Shown here one piece after another: positions 8,185 through 12,457 of a stretch of DNA of 12,457 nucleotides (position 1 is its first letter; the number at the start of each line of letters is the position of its first letter). Under the pieces are notes generated by a model. That model was not told the DNA's origin. It searched no databases and saw nothing but the letters and a program-made list of their open reading frames with translations. A program made the translations under genes and the position numbers. The DNA is from Rhodobiaceae bacterium (GTDB lineage: Bacteria; Pseudomonadota; Alphaproteobacteria; Parvibaculales; Parvibaculaceae). The DNA is taken from positions 1 to 12,457 of the forward strand of contig DAIEIL010000110.1 in the NCBI GenBank assembly GCA_027352645.1, read 5' to 3'.

Positions 8185-8187
8185 CTA
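8185..8187 (-). other. In-frame amber codon inside the regulator/methyltransferase gene
   Basis: Reading the minus strand, codon 192 is TAG between GAA (Glu191) and GCG (Ala193). The frame is open and homologous-looking on both sides (ARTHLE, stop, AGVDHCSVRQGD). No indel is needed to explain it. One transition from CAG (Gln) is the simplest origin. Confidence 0.9.
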
Positions 8188-8760
8188 TTCGAGATGCGTG
8201 CGCGCCAGCCCGAGCATTTCGGGGCTCAGATCGATGCCGATGCCCGTTTCAGCCCCGGCGCCGATGAGTTCGAGAATCCGGCCCGTGCCGGTCCCCAGGT
8301 CGACCAGTGTTCCCGTCCGATGGACCGAGGCAAGTTCAAGCAGCGCCTCCTCGACCTTCGCTTCCGGCACATGGAGAGACCGGATCCGGTTCCACTGTTC
8401 GGCATTGGCGCTGAAGAAGGCTCCGGCTCGTTCGGCGCGAAGTGTGCGGACAGCTTCCAGCCGCTCCATGTCCCGCGCCACCGTCGGATCGCCGGCAGGC
8501 ACAAGGCCGGTGAGGAGCGCCGCAAGACGTGCGCCCTGCCCCTCGCGTGCCCGGCGATAGAAGACCCAGCTCCCCTCGCGGAAGCGATCCAGCAGGCCCG
8601 CCTCGCACATCAGCTTCAGGTGGCGGCTGACCCTGGGCTGGCTCTGGCGGAGGATCTGGGTGAGCTCGGTGACGGTGAGTTCGCTCTTGGCCAGGATGGC
8701 GAGCAGGCGCAGCCGGGTTGGCTCTCCCGCCGCTCTCAAACCTGTCAGAAGCTCTTCCAT
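8185..8760 (-). CDS. ArsR-type winged-helix domain plus truncated methyltransferase (N-terminal product before the TAG)
   Basis: This is the 191-residue polypeptide that ordinary translation would yield from the broken regulator gene. It keeps the complete DNA-binding domain and the first half of the SAM-binding Rossmann fold (GTGTG loop and the ribose-binding aspartate in GIDLS), ending THLE. It lacks the later strands, so SAM binding is probably lost or unstable. DNA binding and dimerisation could survive. ATG 8760 is preceded by a GGTGGTGA purine stretch as a modest RBS. Confidence 0.6.
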   Translation of the reverse strand: MEELLTGLRAAGEPTRLRLLAILAKSELTVTELTQILRQSQPRVSRHLKLMCEAGLLDRFREGSWVFYRRAREGQGARLAALLTGLVPAGDPTVARDMERLEAVRTLRAERAGAFFSANAEQWNRIRSLHVPEAKVEEALLELASVHRTGTLVDLGTGTGRILELIGAGAETGIGIDLSPEMLGLARTHLE

Positions 8761-8787
8761 GCCGCGTCACCACCGATGAATTTCGAG

Positions 8788-8818
8788 ATTATATAAACAT
8801 ATCTTTATGTGTTCTCAA
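8788..8818 (-). promoter_or_regulatory. Predicted promoter of the regulator-metF-metH operon
   Basis: On the minus strand a consensus -10 box TATAAT lies at 8788-8793. A -35-like TTGAGA lies at 8813-8818 with a 19-base spacer, slightly long. Transcription would begin near 8781, leaving a leader of about 20 bases, too short for a riboswitch. The region is markedly AT-rich compared with its surroundings. Confidence 0.6.
8791..8810. promoter_or_regulatory. 20-bp imperfect palindrome, putative operator of the ArsR-type regulator
   Basis: Left half ATATAAACAT (8791-8800) and right half ATCTTTATGT (8801-8810) are inverted copies with 8 of 10 positions pairing. An ideal form would be ACATAAAGAT followed by its complement. 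It fills the spacer and overlaps the -10 box of the operon promoter, so a bound dimer would block RNA polymerase. ArsR-family proteins typically bind such short palindromes in their own promoters. The regulator-site pairing is inferred from position. Confidence 0.6.
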
Positions 8819-9150
8819 CACCAAAACGCGCCGCTTCGCACCGCATCATTTCGGCAACACAGGTGAGCCAACTATTCTGTGGTAACGGGGGGTTAGCTGG
8901 TTAACGAAGATTCACTGTGATAATTAAAGTGCCACATGAGAATGTCTGCCTATGCCGCACACCTGAGGCGACGGCGTTCATGAGGTGTTAAGCGGAATGC
9001 TTAATATTTTAATCGGACATTGGAACCGGGCTGCGGCAACAGAGATTTAACCCAAGCCTGCAAGCGTCCTGACGCCGAGGCTTTAAGCCCGGTGAATGCA
9101 GGGCTGTTGCAAGCGAGCGGGCTGCTCGTGCCGAAAAAAGAAGTGGGGAT
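8819..9150. other. Intergenic region between the methionine operon and mlaA
   Basis: No convincing protein gene lies here. On the plus strand there is a possible extended -10 (TG, T, GATAAT at 8919-8924) without a good -35, then a 15-codon ORF at 8936-8983 encoding four consecutive arginines. An inverted repeat ACACCT/AGGTGT (8959-8964 and 8983-8988) overlaps the end of that ORF. Other small dyads are TTAAGC/GCTTAA (8988-9004) and CGAGC/GCTCG (9114-9128), the last just upstream of the mlaA RBS. The mlaA transcript therefore probably has a leader of up to about 220 bases. Confidence 0.4.
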
Positions 9151-9972
9151 ATGATGACGGTACTCGCGAGGATGGCGAACGCAGGCACCAAGACGGCATG
9201 CATCATGTTGGCTTTCGCGCTCGCAGGCTGCGCAACGCGTCCCGATGCTTCGAACCCGGCAGCGGTGAAGGCTTACGAAGAGACCAACGATCCCATCGAG
9301 CCGCTGAACCGCTACTTCTTCGAGGTCAATCGCTTCCTCGACATCATCATCCTCAAGCCTGTGGCGACCTGGTATCAGGGCGTCGTGCCGGATCCGGCGC
9401 GCGACGGCGTTCGCCACTTCATGGACAATCTGGACTCGCCGGTCATCCTCGCCAACGACTCGCTTCAGGGCGAATGGGACCGCGCGGGCACGACCGCCTC
9501 GCGCTTCGGCATCAACACCACCATCGGCGTTCTCGGCCTCTTCGATCCGGCGACCGGCATGGGCTATCCGAAGCATGACGAAGACTTCGGCCAGACGCTC
9601 GCGACCTGGAACACGCCGGAAGGCCCCTATCTCTTCCTGCCGATCCTTGGGCCCAAGCCGCCCCGCGACCTGGCCGGCTATGCGGTGGACCAGTTCTTCG
9701 ACCCGCTCACCTATATCTACTGGAATGGTCCGTACACCGTTCCCGTCGCGCGCTTCGTCGTGAACGGCGTCGACGTCCGGTCGCGCAACCTCAAGACGCT
9801 CGATCAGATTGAACGCACGTCGGTCGACTACTACGCCACGATCCGCAGCCTCTATCGCCAGACGCGCGCCAACGAGATTGCCAACGGCAATGTATCGAAC
9901 GAGAAGCTTCCCGACATCGAGAACCTAAATTTCGACACAAACGAACCGCAGTCTGTCGCTCCTGCTAAATAA
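9151..9972 (+). CDS. mlaA: MlaA/VacJ family outer-membrane lipoprotein
   Basis: A 273-residue lipoprotein. The signal peptide has lysine/arginine before a hydrophobic stretch and the lipobox LAGC, with Cys27 as the lipidated residue. The mature part carries the family landmarks NDPIEPLNRYFFEVN (46-60), SRFGINTTIGVLGLFDPA (117-134), EDFGQTLATW (144-153) and GPYLFLPILGP (158-168). In E. coli, MlaA forms a ring in the outer membrane with porins and removes misplaced phospholipids from the outer leaflet, handing them to periplasmic MlaC. The next gene is mlaC, 74 bases away, which supports the call. GTGGGG (9142-9147) is the RBS for the tandem ATGs at 9151 and 9154. The C-terminal tail beyond about residue 245 is polar and of no recognised function. 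Confidence 0.94.
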   Translation: MMTVLARMANAGTKTACIMLAFALAGCATRPDASNPAAVKAYEETNDPIEPLNRYFFEVNRFLDIIILKPVATWYQGVVPDPARDGVRHFMDNLDSPVILANDSLQGEWDRAGTTASRFGINTTIGVLGLFDPATGMGYPKHDEDFGQTLATWNTPEGPYLFLPILGPKPPRDLAGYAVDQFFDPLTYIYWNGPYTVPVARFVVNGVDVRSRNLKTLDQIERTSVDYYATIRSLYRQTRANEIANGNVSNEKLPDIENLNFDTNEPQSVAPAK

Positions 9973-9994
9973 GAGCGATGCCGCCGTTCGGTAT

Positions 9995-10012
9995 TGGCGT
10001 TGACGCCACAAT
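9995..10012. promoter_or_regulatory. Palindrome and TTGACGCCACAAT element between mlaA and mlaC
   Basis: TGGCGT-TG-ACGCCA (9995-10008) is a perfect dyad with 6-bp arms. The overlapping 13-mer TTGACGCCACAAT (10000-10012) also occurs at 2874-2886 in another intergenic region. TTGACG could be a -35 box, but no good -10 follows at normal spacing. A secondary promoter or operator for mlaC is possible. Confidence 0.25.
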
Positions 10013-10046
10013 TTAGCTTCGCGTTTCGTCTGCAGGAGACCAGGCC

Positions 10047-10724
10047 ATGAGCCCCCTTAACTTCATGCGATCCGCAGTCGCACCGGTTGCGTTCTGCGTC
10101 GCTCTTCTTACGTCCGTCGTCGGATCGCTTCCAGCTCAAGCTGCAAACGCCGACCCCGCCGCCGAGGCGTGGGTGTCGAATGTTTCCCAGCAGGCCATCA
10201 AGATCATCAGCGACAAGAGCCTCGACCGCACCGGTCGGGAAGCGCAGTTCGCCGCTCTTCTCGATACCAATGCCGACATGCAGCGCATCGCCGCCTTCTG
10301 CCTCGGCCAGTTCCTGCGCACACCCTCGCCCGATCAGAAGAACGAATACATCAAGCTCTTCGACAACTTCGTGGTGAAGGTCTATGTGACCCGCCTGTCG
10401 GACTATCATGACGAAAAGCTCGTCATCACCGGTTCGCAGCTCAAGGGCGACACTCAGGCGCTGGTGCAGAGCCAGATCAACTTCACCAATGGTCGCGAGC
10501 CGGTGAAGGTCACGTGGTGGCTGCTGAAGAAGGATGGCGGCTACAAGCTCTTCGACGTCAATGTCGTCGGCGTCTGGCTTGCCCAGGAGCAGCGCTCCGC
10601 CTTCACATCCGTCATCAACAATCACAATGGCGACTTCGGCGCGCTTCTCGATCACCTGAAGCAGCAGATCGCCGATGCCGAGAACGGCAAGCTTCCCACG
10701 ACGGCGGCGACCACGGCGCAGTAA
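10047..10724 (+). CDS. mlaC: MlaC family periplasmic phospholipid-binding protein
   Basis: A 225-residue Ttg2D/MlaC family protein. It has a Sec signal peptide (about 1-32; hydrophobic core APVAFCVALLTSVVG, cleavage likely after PAQA or ANA). The mature body is typical: FAALLDTNADMQRIAAFCLG (68-87), the helix YIKLFDNFVVKVYVTRL (101-117), then the beta-rich ligand-binding part ending GYKLFDVNVVGVWLA. MlaC ferries a phospholipid across the periplasm between MlaA and the inner-membrane MlaFEDB transporter, whose genes are not in this window. The start is fixed by AGGAGA (10034-10039), 7 bases upstream. It is probably co-transcribed with mlaA. HpnM, the hopanoid-associated relative, belongs to the same superfamily, but the mlaA neighbour favours MlaC. 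The C-terminal 15 residues are low-complexity Thr/Ala. Confidence 0.92.
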   Translation: MSPLNFMRSAVAPVAFCVALLTSVVGSLPAQAANADPAAEAWVSNVSQQAIKIISDKSLDRTGREAQFAALLDTNADMQRIAAFCLGQFLRTPSPDQKNEYIKLFDNFVVKVYVTRLSDYHDEKLVITGSQLKGDTQALVQSQINFTNGREPVKVTWWLLKKDGGYKLFDVNVVGVWLAQEQRSAFTSVINNHNGDFGALLDHLKQQIADAENGKLPTTAATTAQ

Positions 10725-10744
10725 GCGCCCAAGCGGTTCAAAGC

Positions 10745-10785
10745 AAAACGGCGCAGGAAGAAATTCCCGCGCCGTTTTTGTTTTT
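10745..10785. terminator. Strong bidirectional intrinsic terminator between mlaC and ettA
   Basis: AAAACGGCGC (10745-10754) pairs perfectly with GCGCCGTTTT (10769-10778). After one A/C mismatch, GGAA pairs with TTCC around a GAAA tetraloop. On the plus strand, T-runs (TTTTTGTTTTT, 10775-10785) follow. On the minus strand the read-through is TTTTGCTTTG, also usable. It serves the converging mlaC and ettA transcripts. Confidence 0.92.
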
Positions 10786-10798
10786 GAGGCAGAAAGGA

Positions 10799-12454
<1,656 letters not shown>

Positions 12455-12457
12455 GCG

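Larger units (their letters stand above)
7759..8760 (-). pseudogene. ArsR-family regulator fused to SAM-dependent methyltransferase, interrupted by in-frame TAG
   Basis: One continuous frame of 333 residues is broken only by TAG at codon 192 (8185-8187). Residues about 5-72 form a winged helix-turn-helix of ArsR type, with recognition helix SQPRVSRHLKLMCEAGLL and wing SWVFYRR. There is no CxC metal site, so it is not an arsenic or zinc sensor. After a linker comes a class I methyltransferase fold with motif I LVDLGTGTG (152-160) and acidic GIDLS (175-179). Past the TAG follow LHQVLHYLDDP and RVLKPGGRLLIADF. Regulator/methyltransferase fusions next to metF occur in other alphaproteobacteria (for example Sinorhizobium, as I recall), and ArsR-type SahR controls methionine-cycle genes in other proteobacteria. 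I infer a SAM/SAH-responsive repressor of this operon. A CAG-to-TAG transition would explain the break, as would a sequencing error. It starts about 20 bases below the predicted transcription start. Confidence 0.8.

Noticed and set aside
8185..8187. TAG read as pyrrolysine or a programmed readthrough site
   Set aside because: Nothing in the window suggests pyrrolysine machinery, and the context after the stop (GCG GGC) is not a known leaky signal. Mutation or sequencing error is simpler.
8761..8790. A SAM, SAH or cobalamin riboswitch in front of the methionine operon
   Set aside because: The predicted leader is only about 20 bases, too short for any of these. No B12-box-like sequence was seen before the metH genes.
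8170..8796. A 208-codon plus-strand frame opposite the ArsR-type regulator
   Set aside because: It is antisense to a recognisable winged-helix/methyltransferase protein and shows no domain of its own. It cannot explain the TAG on the other strand.

Overview
The window is a GC-rich chromosomal stretch whose proteins look alphaproteobacterial. The clearest pointers are an EttA that begins MASYQYVYVM, an ArsR/methyltransferase regulator in front of metF, and a MetH made as two polypeptides. Hyphomicrobiales or Parvibaculum-like lineages would fit, but I cannot fix the genus by eye. I see no tRNA, rRNA, CRISPR array, insertion sequence or phage gene. Most of the content is core metabolism and envelope or translation housekeeping.

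Layout. (1) 1-2754, plus strand: the 3' three quarters of a fused hydantoinase A/B (5-oxoprolinase type) gene, cut by the left edge. (2) 2755-3082: a structured intergenic region holding a palindrome, a hairpin and a 27-28 residue single-span membrane microprotein, which ends in a hairpin facing metH. (3) 3083-8760, minus strand: a methionine operon, read right to left as ArsR-type regulator/SAM methyltransferase fusion, metF, metH N-module, metH C-module. The genes overlap or nearly touch. A 20-bp imperfect palindrome sits inside the operon promoter. The regulator gene has an in-frame TAG at codon 192. (4) 8761-9150: intergenic region between the divergent methionine operon and mlaA. (5) 9151-10724, plus strand: mlaA and mlaC, for retrograde phospholipid transport. 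(6) 10745-10785: a strong bidirectional terminator. (7) 10799-12454, minus strand: ettA, complete, starting three bases inside the right edge.

How the genes work together. MetF reduces 5,10-methylene-THF to 5-methyl-THF. The homocysteine module (MetH-N) and the folate/cobalamin/reactivation module (MetH-C) together use it to methylate homocysteine to methionine, the precursor of SAM. The first gene of the operon would encode a repressor with its own SAM-binding domain, a natural sensor of SAM or SAH, and the palindrome in its promoter is the obvious operator. The nonsense codon means that in this sequence the sensor domain is truncated, unless it is a sequencing error or is read through.

The points most worth a second look are the amber codon in the regulator, the operator-in-promoter arrangement, the clean interdomain split of MetH, and the unannotated membrane microprotein with its structured flanks. 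I found no convincing wholly new multi-gene system.
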